DNA of 64,000 nt from Sphagnum magellanicum (GCA_021904315.1 CM038923.1:15010038-15074037); one strand, 5' to 3'; counted from the stretch's first letter, positions 46,763 to 59,874 are shown. Notes: generated from the letters alone by a model not told the origin. Numbers and translations are program-made.

Positions 46763-48479
46763 AAGATACTGAGCTGAATGTAATGCTAAGGACTGCATAA
46801 AAGCATAGATGTTTTCTAATGTCAGTATGAACATTCAGTACCATACTGCTGCACATATTGGTACAAATGGGAAAGTACTGGATCCCAATATATTGAAATA
46901 GACTGTTTTCAGGATTTTAAAAAAAATCTCATTTTCCTCCTTGGCTGTTCTCTTCACTTCTCTTTTCCTGTCCTTCTCTTCTCAATTTTTTCCTTCTCTA
47001 GACTTCTTTTTCTCTTTTTGATTCTCACCTCACCTTTCCTCTCATGATGCCTCCTCCAATTGATGTAGCTTGGTGACATGCAATCATATGGGGTAGTGTT
47101 TAAGTAGTTCAGGGAACAAAGAATGTCTGCCTGGGTCAGCATTTCCACTTCCGAGGCCTAGGGCAGCCAGATATCTGACAAGGAGGGGTGATGAAATAGC
47201 ATGATAGAACTCTGCAGGTCGATATGATGGGAAACATGTTAGGCAAAATGAAGGCGAAGAACCTCTTGGTAATTTTCCCCTAACCTTCTACTCTTTGTTT
47301 AAATTGTTATTTATCTGTCATTAGGTGAATCCCATCATTATTTTTCTATATTCTTACCCACCATTTTAGTCTCCATTTAAGAGCCAACACTTTGCCAACA
47401 TAATGTAATGGGTTGTGGATGAACAACCATTGATCTTGCAAAATATGAATTATGTTTTTTCCTCTCGGGATATAGTCATCTCATTCACATTTTCTATCAA
47501 TTGATTTTTATTCTTTAAATTTTGTCCTGTTGTTTTGCTGAATATCAACAAGGCACATGTGATATGAGGAAAAAAAAAAGAAGGTTTTGTTCCTTTAATA
47601 ATACAGGTAAAAAATTTCAAAATTGATTGATAAAAAATGAGTGTTCCAAGTGAGTGTCCGAATGTTGGGTCCCTAGTTTGTAGTATTTCAAAGCCTTGGT
47701 GTTTTCTGAAATTTAAAGGAAGATTGTTTTTATGATGATTAGGGACAAGATCTTATGTATCCCTTTTCCTTATCTAAACACTACAGAAATATACATAATG
47801 TAATTTTTAATAATTAAATCATAAATGTAATATTCATTAACAAATGATATGGGGATCAGCCATTTTTCTTTCAGTGAAAGATTTAAATTTAGCAGCATTT
47901 GCCAAAGTGGCACCAGATGTGGCATAATCTAGCTACAACTTGCAACATGACTAGCTTTTGGGAAGTTATTTTTTCTACTCTAAAAATAAAAATAAAAAGG
48001 AGCTTTTGAGGCTACAATATCTTGTGTTTTGAAAAAATGAAGATTAAATTTTGAATTTTCTCCTTCGTTAATAGATAGTCTAAATTCCAGAACTTTGCGT
48101 CTAAATGCAACAAACATTATTATATTTTAGTTTTTGAGCTACATGAACATTAGAATTTCATAATGTTGTAGTGAGTTTGGTGATATTGAATTTTGAGAAT
48201 TGTAAAGAAAGCCGATTTCAGTTTACAATAGAGTGTCAATTTTTTCTTTCCCCTTTTTACTTTACATCATTATACCCACAAAACATTCAAATACCACTTA
48301 GATTAAAAATGAGATTTTGGAGATAGATGTTTCAAACATCTACTTTCATTTGCGAAGTGATGTTTTCATAAGTATAGTCCAACATGGAATGGTACTATTT
48401 GAACATGTCAACCTAAAATTTTGTGGCAATTTCAACAAAGAGCTGATACAACTTTACAAAATTTCACCATAGTAACAAA
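46763..48479. other. COQ9 3' flank, otherwise gene-free
   Basis: Apart from the candidate alternative exon at 47,218 nothing coding is recognised. A TGTAAT-type motif at about 46,777 could belong to a polyadenylation region. A CT-rich tract runs from about 46,930 to 47,045. Confidence 0.4.
47218..47283 (+). other. COQ9: Candidate alternative last exon of COQ9
   Basis: After a CTCTGCAG acceptor (ending 47,217) an open stretch reads VDMMGNMLGKMKAKNLLVIF and stops at 47,281-47,283. It is in phase with a GTGAGC donor inside the last COQ9 exon (exon end 46,693). The Gly/Met-rich amphipathic run resembles the C-terminal helix region of COQ9 proteins more than the SSKS end does. The donor has T, not G, before GT, so use is uncertain. 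Confidence 0.35.
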
Positions 48480-50320
48480 ATTAGATCTACAAAGATATCA
48501 TTGATTTAAAAAAAATTGATGAAGTTATGCGCTATTTCTAAGAGGTCGAGGATATAAAATAAGGTTAGTAGCACATCCAAATCAACCAAAAGCTCAAAAC
48601 TAACTAAAACTAATTGGGAATTTGTGGCCATGTCCAAGCTTATCTTCATAAAAAGAGTGATTGTATTATGCCATCACCCTCTTGGCTAGACTAAGTTTAG
48701 AAATTCATTTGTTCTTGAAAAAAATTCAATATCTCAAGTGTTTTAATTTTCATGATGTTAGCCAATTTTGTGAGTTCCAAATGATGTTTTAAATTTTTGC
48801 AAAAGTGATTTAGTGCAAATATTGAAGCAACGTCTCCACTTGATGCACCAAGGGGAAAAAAAAATCTACACAACTAGATTCATACAATGAAAAACAAAAT
48901 GCACCCCCAAGGTATAAATAGTCCATGGGTCATGAATATTAGTTGTAACACCAAATTTAGTGCCCTAGAACACATTCACACCATCTGCACCAAAGGGAAC
49001 ACACTTTGATGTGATGTCACTTTTGCCCAAGCCACCTTCATTCAATAGAAACTCCATAATACACATCATTGAAGGTTATTAAAGCTAAGCCCACCCATTG
49101 CTAAAACATTAACAATATCAACAAAATGTGCACCTAATTGACCAAATAAATATGTATATGCATCCATTATTGACAATTAATTGGCAATAAGAGTAACTTC
49201 ATCACATGTGATTGAGAAACATTACTTGCTCCCATCACAGCCACCTTCAACACCTTTAAAATTTGAAAAAGGTTTTCAAGACTTGTATTCGTGAAGAATG
49301 GGTTACTGATTTTGCACAATACACAAAAAAATGTAGAGAATTGGATAATCTTACATTGATTCTTCACAACTTGGGCATTATCAATTTGCTACAAAAAAAT
49401 ATTTAAGGTGTCAAACATTGAATAGGGCAAGATTGAAAAAAGTGCATGTTGTTCATGTCATAGTAAATTTGAATTTTTTTCTTGGTAAACATGTCATGTT
49501 CAAATGATTGACACTTCCTTTTTACATTGGAAATTTCTATAAGTAAAAATATAATGCTATGTATATTGGTTGTTGGATAAAATTATAATTCAATTGGTTT
49601 CACAAGATTATCATGTTTATTTTCAAAATTACTACTTAATTAATATAAAATATTACTTAATCTTGAGTATGATTTTTAAATAGGAAAATTATAACATATA
49701 TACAAGGGACTTAAGTATTAATTGTTAATAGGTTCAATTTTTTTGTGATTCAAAGTTTATAAATGTTTATATCTCTTAAGGTTTTGAATCTAACTTCAAT
49801 TTTTGGGGGAAGTGGGGGGAAGGGATAATGTTATGAATGAATCAGGGAAATTCCTTGAACAAGTTAGTGAGCATTACCTTGATTCCTCATTAACAATGAT
49901 GTTATGCAAACTTTTAGGATTACCTTTATGCTTGTTTGCATAAAATATTTGAACGTGTGAAAGAATAGTGAATGCTTCATCACTTTTCATGGGTTCAACT
50001 AAAATAAAAAATTCAAATAGATATATGATACCAAAATTCAATGAAAATAGAGAAGCTAAATTAAGTCTAGGATGGATTAAATATGTTGAAATTACAGTTT
50101 TAAGTAATAATAGGGTGGGAAAATTGAAGTTCTTTCACATAATACCTTCGAAACAATAATTTCTTTGATTTTGGTAGTGTCAAATTTTGACACATAGTGT
50201 ACCCTTGGGTGATGATTTGCCTACCACTTCCCCATATGCTTCTCCAAATTGTCCCACTTAGGAACAATGTGCATGGGGACACTTGTAATATTGGCCTCAC
50301 AAATGGTGCACTTGACAAAA
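48480..50320 (-). pseudogene. Decayed hAT-like transposase (copy 2)
   Basis: Read leftward: a BED-like finger, CTICEANITSVPMHIVPKWD then NLEKHMGKW (about 50,298-50,222); after about 0.9 kb of unrelated AT-rich text, CFSITCDEVTLIAN (Asp-Glu codons 49,203-49,198); then FGADGVNVF and TLGVHFVFHCMNLVV (about 48,985-48,860); then LELTKLANIMKIKTLEILN. The order and spacing equal those of hAT copy 1 at 4.8-6.4 kb, including the catalytic-acid block and the Gly-x-His block. Stops and shifts are frequent; terminal repeats not found. Confidence 0.6.
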
Positions 50321-50329
50321 ATAAACACC

Positions 50330-53035
50330 GCCAATCAAAGATATTAAAATCTAGCTAAATGAATTGTGTTATCCAAGTGTCTTGCCATTTTTTGAGTTGC
50401 ATCTTAAGTTGTTCATTGCATTTTGGATGGAACTCTCACATTGAATCGGAGGAGAAACAAATTGGAGCTCCAAATGTCCCAACCTTAACCAATGGAGGAG
50501 GAGGTGAACAACTACATAATGCCATCAAGCTTGGATCAATAAAATTCTACCCATTGTTGTTGACATCATGATTTGAGAAAAAAATCTTCACTTTGAGGTT
50601 CAATGGCAATTTCAATGCACAATCAAAATATCAAAACACCATTGCACCCCAACAAAAAACATGCATGTACTACATTATTGTATAGACTACAACATGCACC
50701 AACACAATGTTGAACACTTGCACCTCAACAAAGCCTTCACACCCTAAAACCCCAACATAAATGTCCCACAACAAGATGTCTAGAGTTTGGACTTTAAGCT
50801 TCAATTGATGTGCAATCAAAGTGCACTAACTTGCAAAGTGCAATGCTTACAAACATTATGCCTTACTTGTACTAATGCCCTCAACATCCAAAACACTTTT
50901 AAGCAAGACTACAAAGTTGAGAAGACAATGCACACCCAACAACATAAACATGAATAAATAAAGAAGAAAACAAAGAAGGAAGGTTGCATGCAACAAAAAG
51001 GTTCAATGTTTGAAGTTTTTTTTGCTCATAGATTCCAAAATGTAAAGTTGCAATTGGCAACTTTGCATGTTGCTTGTTGTTTGATGAGATTCATCTTCAA
51101 TAATGCCATTGCAAGTCCAATTTCCATAACTAACATCCACCATGTAAACAAAGATGTTGACTTGTGTCTTTGAATTCAATTGAGCCTTGTTGCTTAGACA
51201 TTTAAAATTGAATTTGAAACAATCCACAGGGCTATTGAAATCATGAAAGATTGAACATGGAAAAAGAATCATGATTCATGGTAATAAAAGGTGGACCACA
51301 TGTCGTTTAGGGTTTTTTTCCATTAGGTTGTTATGATCATATTTACACCAATGTACTATAGTCACAACAACTTATTGGAAACCTAGTGAAATAACTTTTT
51401 GTTCCTTCTTGCATAGGCAATCATCTCCCATTGGAGAACTACAACTATGTTGAAAATATGTAATAAATCAATGTCAAGAACTCTAGGAACATGTTCCATG
51501 AACCAAAAAAAAAATGTAGATGTCATTTTGTGGTGAATCATAGTTTGACTCATAGCTTTCATAGCTCTTACGTTTGATCAATGCTTGATTGGTGATTTAT
51601 TAATTGGTTGGGAGTGCAAGTAGTTGAAAAATAGTAATGAAAAGTTGATGTGATCATAGAATTTGTGATTGCAATTGCTTAATGGAAAGATGTCTTTAAC
51701 CTTGCACACACACAAGTACATAGTGGAAGTGTATTCAAAATATATTTTTGATAATAATAGTACTACTAGTTGTAGATTTAGGTCTTGTGAAAATTATTTT
51801 GACCTAGGTATACAAACCTTTTAAGATTCAAACAAGTGGCCACTAGGCATTAACTAGTGACCTTAGGCTAAAATTAAAAGTGTTCTAGTTAACTTGTTCT
51901 AGGATCTAGACCTAAACACTAGTTTATAATAATTGGCTAGTGCTTAAACCTTGAGGATTTATTTTGGCAACATAGAAGGTCGAGATGTAAACACCACACA
52001 AAACATGGAAGGATAAAATCAAATTTAGGATAATGAATATTTGGTAATATGCTAGCAATGATACAATTAATGTAGTGATTCCATTATCAAGTGGTCATAG
52101 ACATATGATTTTTTGCTATTTAATGTCAAATTTTTCTTTTCAAATCCCTTGCACTTGGAGTTGGATTGTTCTTTATATAGAAAACATGTGATAAATAGCT
52201 AGAAAAAATTGGTTGATGGGGATGTTTCTTTTTTGTGATGTGCTTGCCATTTTGCAAGTGATACACATTATCAATAATTCACTTCCTATCATCAAACAAT
52301 GTTCACACATTCATGTTACAAATGTAATTTTCTATTTTTGCATAAAGACTTCTAATCAAAGTTTTAAGCATTCTTATATTTTTGTAGATGATTGTTAGAT
52401 TTTATGAAATATTATTCAATTGCTTTACCAAGAGGTTGCAATAGAGAATGCATTCTATAAATAAGTCAAGGTGATGCATTATAATCGATAGGCATGTTGA
52501 CTATATATATGTGATCAATTTCAATCATAAATCACAAAAATATCTTAGATCCTAAACAACAAAACTTAAACATCAAAATCAATTGTTTAATTTTCAAATG
52601 AATTGTATCATATATTTCATCTACAAAAGCCTTTTGATTCCACAAATTCCTTGTGTTATTGTGTGGTTCCTAATTTTTAAAAAAACCTTTGGTTCCAAAA
52701 AATTTTGAAAGTTGGATTGAAATTTTGGTGTAATTTTCTTCAATTTTTTAAACTGTCAATTTTGGAAATAATTCCAAAATAATTCCTCATCCACTTTGGT
52801 TCAACAAGGGGTTTGCCAAGTGCTTCAACCTAGTGTTTCTTTCATTGGTGAATTTTCACCAAATTTTGACCTAAAACGTATGATTTTGACTTATACAAAG
52901 GATTTTCCATGGAAAAGATGACCCAAATTCACTAGATTTTTATGATAAGTTTGAATAAATAGCCAAGAATACATGAGGATTCTATTTTTTCTACTTTTAT
53001 ATCTAGTAGTAGCCAAATTTGGTTAAATTATTTTG
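50330..53035. other. Gene-free AT-rich stretch
   Basis: Open frames such as 50,359-50,571 (plus) and 51,272-51,003 (minus) carry no motif. No tandem repeats or element ends were recognised. Confidence 0.4.
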
Positions 53036-53039
53036 TGAA

Positions 53040-53735
53040 TGATCACCACTTTGGCTACTCCTTCTTGCACATTTATCAATACCTAATCACATGGAATGGG
53101 AAGAAGAGCACAACATTTTGGGACAAAGTTGTTAATCACTACAACAAACATCATTTGATAGCATGAACAAAAAGGATAGCAAGGTTATTTGAAACAAAAT
53201 TAGGCACCATTAAACATGATATGAATAAATTTATAGGAAACTATAAGGTTGTTCAAACATTTTGTGAGAATGAATCTAGTGAAGACACTTTACAAAAAAT
53301 TAGAACTTCACAAAAACAAGCACCCATGAGCACAAAACTTCAACATTATTTGTAGTTGGTTTTGAAGGATGTACTTCATTGGGGTGATGCACACGAAGAT
53401 GCAAAGAAAATTACACCCATGAAACACAAGTTTAATATTTCCCAACATGAAAACTCTAGAGTTGATCAAGGTGAAGTAGAAATTATAGACATTGGACTTC
53501 TAATGATTGCTTTAGCATAACATCCAACAAATTACAAGGCGAACAAGGAGGTCGAAAAAATGGCCAAGTTGAGAAGGATGGTCATGCTAGCACAAGCAAA
53601 GGTGATAATACACATGGTTACTACCACTTTGAAAAAAGATGCCATCTTGGAAGATCAAAGTGTGATGGCACTTTTCACTTTGCTTGAAGATTTATTGGTG
53701 ACAATAGAGGTGCACGAATATTTCACATTTTGACG
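53040..53735 (+). pseudogene. Decayed second ORF of a PIF/Harbinger element (SANT/trihelix-like DNA-binding partner)
   Basis: The plus strand reads ITWNGKKSTTFWDKVVNHYN, then FETKLGTIKHDMNKFIGNYK, KVVQTFCENESSEDTLQKI, LVLKDVLHWGDAHEDAKK, and a helical end KEVEKMAKLRRMVMLAQAK with ILEDQSVMALFTLLEDLL. The Trp-aromatic spacing (FWDKVV...GTIKHDMNKFIG...CEN) is that of the Myb/SANT-like, NAM-associated proteins encoded beside PIF/Harbinger transposases, which bind the element ends and help nuclear import. Few stops remain. It lies tail-to-tail with the transposase relic at 53,891-55,190, as in many Harbinger elements. Confidence 0.55.
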
Positions 53736-53890
53736 ACACAAAGATTTCATTAGAATTCAATCTTGGGTGAATGTTGTTCCCATGTCTTCATTGAATTTTT
53801 CAACTACATAATCTATAATGCCCAAGGCACCTCCTTTAATCAACATATTTGATTATCCACAAATAAATATAGATTGCATAATTGTGAAAA

Positions 53891-55190
53891 TTAAAGATGT
53901 TGTAAAGTAGAACAATGTTCAATTAGAGGTAAAAACATGTAGATAGCAAAATTTGCACTTTCATTATACTTGTTGCTTTTCAAAGCCCACAAATGTTCAA
54001 TGAGGTCATTGTGCAATTTATAATGAGCATTTGCATTTTCAATCTCTTTGTTATCATGTGTGTATTTGTCAATTGCAAGGTTGTGCGTGATGGGAATGGT
54101 AGTAGCATCAAAATAATCTTCCAATCTTGCATTATTTTCATTTTTTATGATCATGTTCTGCATGATCACACGTGCATACAAAACGTTAACAACAACATTC
54201 CGATCCCGTTACATGCATAGGTTCTGAACAATCACAAACTTGTTTTGAAGAACCCCAAAATTAAACTTTACATCCTTGCACATTGCCTTGTGTTGTCGAG
54301 TGAAATGTTTCCACTTTTTATCTTGTAGTTCATGCACAATTTGCACAAAAACTAACCATTGTGGATATATGCCATCAATAATACGGTAGTACTTTGGGTG
54401 TCAATTGCCATTCACCTAAAATTCAAGGTCAACATTTGCACAACGCAACAAGTTAGAAACTAGTTGAGACCTAACCAAAATGAACATGCCAAAATCAAAA
54501 AAACTTTTGTCTACAATTGTTTCTAGGATTATAAAATTATTCCTATCTTTATTAGTAAACTAAAATTACCAAGTAGTTGAGAAAAAAATTCATTTGTAGT
54601 GCAAGCAATCAAAGGAAATGATCATCCCTAGAAACCTTCTTGGCACATTGATTTCAAATTATCACTCAAGATCAACTTGAACTGGTTGCCACAAATAACC
54701 TGGTTCAAACACTTGTTGCCCTACTTTTAGGAATTGCTTTAGGTTTTCCATGGTTGTGCTTTCTCCCATGTGGTAACATTCATGCAATGCATTAGTTACA
54801 ACACCATAAGCTAGCATCTAAATAACTATATTGCATTTTTGCAAAGCTGGTAACCTCATGGTGTTGCAAGCATTTCATTGTTATACAAAATAAGAATCAC
54901 ATTCATTCATAGTAGCGACAATTTGAAGGAATAAAAAGCACCTCATCTTGTAACAATGATGAAATTGTTGATTATCATAGACAATAAGTTTTCACAAAAG
55001 TAATCACACATGATGCACTTTTCACCAAGCTACCGATCTCCCACAATATTTGTTCAACACCTAGGTCGACTATCACCATGAACCCGAACAACATAATTAT
55101 GCTCCTGAAGAACCTCTTGTTGCAATGTGGCTCTTAATAATTCATCTTCCTCTTCATCATAAGAGAGATTCAATCGTAACCATGCCATTA
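53891..55190 (-). pseudogene. Decayed PIF/Harbinger transposase
   Basis: Read leftward from about 55,165: YDEEDELLRATLQQEVLQEH, NYVVRVHGDSRPRC, then NIVGDR, the usual N-terminal block of plant Harbinger (HARBI1/ALP1-type) transposases. The DDE core follows in broken frames. The C-terminal 96 codons (54,181-53,891) are open and read YARVIMQNMIIKNENNA, then LHNDLIEHLWALKSNKYN, the conserved Cys/Arg-Val-Ile-Met-His/Gln-Asn-Met end and the DLIEHLW helix of the family. Core catalytic residues could not be placed with confidence. Confidence 0.7.
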
Positions 55191-57676
55191 ATCGTGCATC
55201 CCATTGCTCCACAATGCCTGCAAACAACAATTTGATCCACTAACTCCTTGCAAATGCACTTGAAGAAGAGGATCAAAAGCTACCAAAGTTGTGCGGATGA
55301 TCAGAGTGTGGTAGGAAAAAAATAAAGGTTTGGGAAGAAAAAAAATCAATGACAAATAGGTGTAGGTGATGACGCAAGATGGGCGATGCAAACACTTTTT
55401 AGGGCCGGCTCTGTACATGTAGCCTCCATAAGCCCCTGGAAGACACCAGTACAGGGATTTTTACGATTCCAACATTGGAGATGCCATAAGGCACTAGGTG
55501 GCTACTAGGTCTGTAGATACTAGATACATGTGGATGGTTAGTATATAGCTAACCAGGGTGGCCGGCTACAGGATGGGAATACAACCAGATACCATCCATG
55601 TGCATCCATGGCATCTTAGAGCTTAGTAGGTGCTGGTTCACTCTGGCACCCCCAAAGAGGAATAATGTAACTGTTGGATATGACGATCTGAGAGTGGGAT
55701 TCAATAGCAGTTCATTTCTTGGGCTGATCATGTTGCTCCCCGTGTTCCTATATGCACATTGACACAATACCATGGTAGGCGACTTAGCAAGTTCTAAACT
55801 AAATAATTATGAGAAAAAAATTCAGGACTTTTCAAGAAATTATTAAGGCGTCATTTTACTGTAGCCTGCTTTACAAGTTAAAAGTACACCTTAAAAATTT
55901 CTTAATAGTTACCAATGTCGGAATCATCAATGTCAGAATTGTTGAAGAAAATATATTAAATATTCAGCATCAAAGAGCTGAACCTGCTAAGCTACTAGGA
56001 TAGTTGAGTCTAGATAGTTAAGGTGTAGTGTCCAGGTTCCTTGTGGTGGTGGCTGTTTCCTATCAGATTCCAGTGTCTGTCGCTTAGAGCATCTCCAGCA
56101 ACGCTCAATATGTGACCCTGCAAAAAATATTTCTCACATCCAAGTTTTAGTTACCAACTTTTTTCCGACCCCACTCACAAAACTCAAACTAGGACTGGAA
56201 GTAGGTGGCAAGACTAGTAATAGCAACCCACTTGGACCAATCAAACACTATCTTTCCAATCAGAAACAGGGAAGGTGAGGAGATGCTACTCAGAGTTTTT
56301 GCTCCTGGATTTTACTGAGTACTTTAGTAACTTAAAAATTGGGTTTCTGCTTCTGGATTAAATATCATTTGAAAGTTGCAAGAGGGAAAAAAATTACAGT
56401 AGAATCTACATGGGTATCTAGTATCTACATCATCCAAGCCTTTCTTAGGTAGGTTTCCTCTTTTTTGGAACTTGGAATTTGTAGCAGGCTAACTAGTAAA
56501 ATTTAGGCAACTTCTCAGCTATGTACATAGCTCGAAAACTGGACTATCATAAAAGCATATACCTATCCTTGTTACTTGTAGTGCCAGCAAGTGCATGCAC
56601 CGACCAACCCTACACTCTTCCACTCACCCACACACACTCCAATTCCACTCGATTGTGAAGTGTACAATGTAAACATGATACATATTACACAGCTTCAGAT
56701 TCACATTTCAGCCACCTACAACACATTTGGATATAAACTGTCTGTGAAAGCACTGGATATTTATTAATAGTCAGCTCTTTAGGCACCAACACGCTACTCG
56801 CATTAAAACATAGTTGTCCCGCGCCTTTTTTGTGCATAAAAGGAGACAGTCCAGTAATGCGTATAAGTGGGTTTTCCTCCTTGTGTACATGCATAAAAGC
56901 AAGATAGAAAGAGGAAATAACACAGAATGAATGATGTATATTGACAAGGGTATCCTTCAAAGTAGACATGCAATCTTGTGTTAGTACTCATGCCATAGCT
57001 GCCAGGATATACACCACTGGTTGCAAATGAATTGAATGAAGGCTGTACCGTAGTTGAATAGTATAAGTTCCACTCAAGTTATATTACTTTCTAGACATGC
57101 TGAAATTTTCAAAAAATGTTTTTCTCAAAAGAAATTTTTTTCTGTGAAGGAAAATGAAGCATCTTTTGGAATATTTGGGAACATTTTATTTGTCAAAATG
57201 GAACCTTCAAATTAATGGGCCTCTGACACATGGTGAACCTGCTACTCAAGTACCCTATATTCTTAGAGGATGACTCCAAAGAGACAATGAAGCTGGTTGT
57301 AGGTATATTCAGGGGGATTTTGGCAGTAGAAACTCATGCCATGTGCTATGATATGAACTACGGTAGTATCTTGGCAGCTTTGACACAAATTAAATTATTT
57401 TTAATTTTGTCATTTAAAAAATTAGCTCATTATATCGAATAATTCAAATTTTATACTTAGAATCAAACCCTGGCCCCCTTGAGACTAATACAAGTTCATG
57501 AGAACAGTTCAACCCAAAAAACAACTAAAACTTTTGATATTGATAGTAGTTTTATTATATTTACTTTGTACCTGAAAAAAATTTCAAAATCAAAACTAAA
57601 CTGTCGAATTAAAATTCTCAAAATATATTAATCATTTGGTAGTTACCTGTTGAAGTTGTCAAGGTACTATGGCATG
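55191..57676. other. No gene; scattered repeat fragments
   Basis: Includes GGAGATGCC at 55,477-55,485 and TTAGAGCATCTCCAGCAACG at about 56,088, both resembling Harbinger/Tourist-type ends, but no matched pair with a target duplication was found. Open frames at 55,773-55,549 and 56,969-56,685 (minus) have no motif. Confidence 0.4.
55620..55655 (-). repeat. Dispersed core repeat, copy B (inverted)
   Basis: On the minus strand it reads GCCAGAGTGAACCAGCACCT then ACTAAG, the same core as copies A, C and D with four to five changes. Flanked by TAGCTA/GGTGGC-type short repeats. Confidence 0.5.
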
Positions 57677-57678
57677 TA

Positions 57679-57705
57679 GGGTAGAAATGCCTATCACCAA
57701 ACACT
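57679..57705 (+). repeat. Left terminal inverted repeat of the pogo-type element
   Basis: GGGTAGAAATGCCTATCACC then AAACACT, preceded by TA. Matches the reverse complement of 62,597-62,623 at 26 of 27 positions. A partial inner copy of the opposite arm (AAGTGTTTGGTGAAAGG) lies at about 58,141. Confidence 0.85.
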
Positions 57706-58456
57706 CACCTATTATCAAACACACATTTTGAGCACTACCAACCCTATGACAAATTAAAGTATTCACATATACATATGTACATCTTTTACCCTAATATCAA
57801 ATGATTGGTAAAAGGAAAATAATGTTTGGTCTTTCCATGTAATTGTCCATGGATAGGGAACACATGTCTGGTCATGGGCGAAATCCCATTCGATTTTAAC
57901 CAAATATTGCATTTTTTATAAATTAGGGTTGTTGGTTGTGGGGGTGAGGACTTTTGACATGTCCACCTCCATGAACACAAATAATCAATGGGGATACAAA
58001 GATGGGTTGGTAAGTGTTTGGAAATAAGTGTTTTTAGGTTCAAGATTGGGGTTTACAATGTTCAATATACAAATGTGAGCGCCCTAATTACAGGGAAAGG
58101 TGTGGGACATTTTAAAATTGTTGTGGGGATTGGGATTATTAAGTGTTTGGTGAAAGGACTAATCTAGGTCAAACTTGTAAACATGTGCAATTCATTATGG
58201 GGTAAGGACTGTTTAATTATGTGACAATAGAAACCCACCCCCTACTTTGGATACCCAACCCCTTCTAAGTTGTTAAACTTTCCCACCAAAAGTTGCACAC
58301 ACATGATATTTGAAGATTGTCTAAATATGTTAGCATTATGTAGTTTGGGTTTTCATTATCAAGAGAAAAAGCATGTCCAAAATTCTAGAGCATGTTGAGC
58401 AAGAATTGTAAAGTCTTTTTGAGCTTCTGGTTCCTAGTGCTATAGGGTTAAGGTCT

Positions 58457-58990
58457 TTGTTGTATGGAGGGAAAGCTAGTTCTAACAAAACAACAATTCA
58501 AGAAATAAAAGTGGATAAGGAGATTAAGGCCAACAAAGTTGTGTTTCATCTAGTGAAAATTAAAGAAAAGATTGTAGATTTAGAAGTAGATCCTACATCT
58601 AATGAGGCCATATTTTCATATATAGATAAAGTTTACATCGAAAAATTTAGCAAGAATATATATTTTCATTGGGTTGTTAAATTTGCGAACAACCCTTTGG
58701 TTCAAAGGAGAAAGGGAAATCATAAGCAGTGGGTAGTAGCAAAGTTGTGTAGTCGATTCATTTCCAACTTCTTGCATAGAATCGAAAGATGAAAACTTGG
58801 TTTGGTTAGATTTTGAAGATTGGTTCCATTTCATTTCAAATGTTGGAAAAAAAAAAACATATGCACAAGTTATTTACTCTAAACTAAATGAGTTTTTGTA
58901 TTCATGGTCTAATTTCAAGAAGAATAGAGGCATATCTCGAGTTTGGTGGAGGTTTGGTCTTAGGGGGTCCAACCATCCATGAACTTCAAT
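58457..58990 (+). pseudogene. Unassigned open frames inside the pogo-type element
   Basis: A 111-codon open frame (58,457-58,792) with KVVFHLVKIKEKIVDLEVDP and IYFHWVVKFANNPLVQRRK, followed after a frameshift by WLDFEDWFHFISNVGKKK (58,800-58,982). The two read like one aromatic- and Lys-rich protein with a single shift. No family was recognised; it could be an accessory ORF or captured sequence. Confidence 0.3.
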
Positions 58991-59099
58991 GTACCATGAA
59001 AAAGGAGGAACATCATGTTGGATTAGCTAACATTTAACAAAAATAACACGCCACCTTAACTTGAATCACAACCATGACAAAAATCAATAAGGGTTACTA

Positions 59100-59870
59100 A
59101 GCAATTGACTAGTCCAAAAGGCAATTGGAAAACAAAAGACTTAAGAGAGGCCATGGATGCAATTGAAAGAGGGTTTACCTCATTGAGAAAAGTAAGTTAG
59201 TATTGGAACATACCTTTGACAAGCCTATCAAACCATCTCACTAACAAGACTACATCAAAAAAACATGGCCCACCTAAAGTCTTATCAGCTGATGAGGAGG
59301 CAATAGTTGTTGAATGGGTATTTGGCATGCAAGAATGCAACCTATCAATTTCATTACATTAGTTGAAATTCAAAAGTGGAAGAATTAACATAAATTCGTG
59401 TAACACCATTCAAGAATGGCGTCCTTAGAATCTCATGGTGGCGTTGGTTTAAGCAAAGGCACCTTGAAATATCCATTCACTCGGCAAAAGGATTGGATAT
59501 TTCTAGGGCACAAGGACTAACCCTAGTTGCCTGTAATTATTTTTATGACAATCATTAATCACTATATAGCAAACACAATTATTTTCCAAACCATATATGG
59601 AATTGTGATGAAATTGGTATTCAAGTTAGTAGGTAATTTAACACACTAAGTGCTTACAAAAAGGGGATCACAACAAGTCTACAACACGATACCAAAATCA
59701 AAGGAATGGATGATAGTCAATTGTGCAATAAATGCAGTTGGAAACATCTTTGGTTTTTACATTTTCAAAGGTGAAAGGATTAGAAAGGATTACATTCAAC
59801 AATGTATGCCAAGATTTCATATGGCAATGCAAAAAAAAACATGGACGACATGTTATTTGTTCAAGCAATA
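59100..59870 (+). pseudogene. pogo-like (DDE_1) transposase relic with psq-type HTH
   Basis: From about 59,120 the frame reads GNWKTKDLREAMDAIERGFT, then a pipsqueak-like helix-turn-helix continuing through YWNIPLTSLSNHLTNKT, then GPPKVLSADEEAIVVEWVFG, the usual linker of plant pogo-like proteins. After a shift, NHIWNCDEIGIQVSR (59,589-59,635) contains the CDE block with the first catalytic Asp (codon 59,607-59,609). KRGSQQVYNTIPKSKEWMIV and FGFYIFKGERIRKDYIQQC follow to 59,870. The sequence then breaks off, so the second and third catalytic acids are missing. It lies between matched TIRs with TA duplications, as expected for the source of mobility. Confidence 0.72.
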
Positions 59871-59874
59871 ACCC

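Noticed and set aside
55468..56110. GGAGATGCC and GAGCATCTCC motifs as ends of the Harbinger element
   Set aside because: No matched inverted partner with a 3-bp duplication was found on the left side of the ORF pair.
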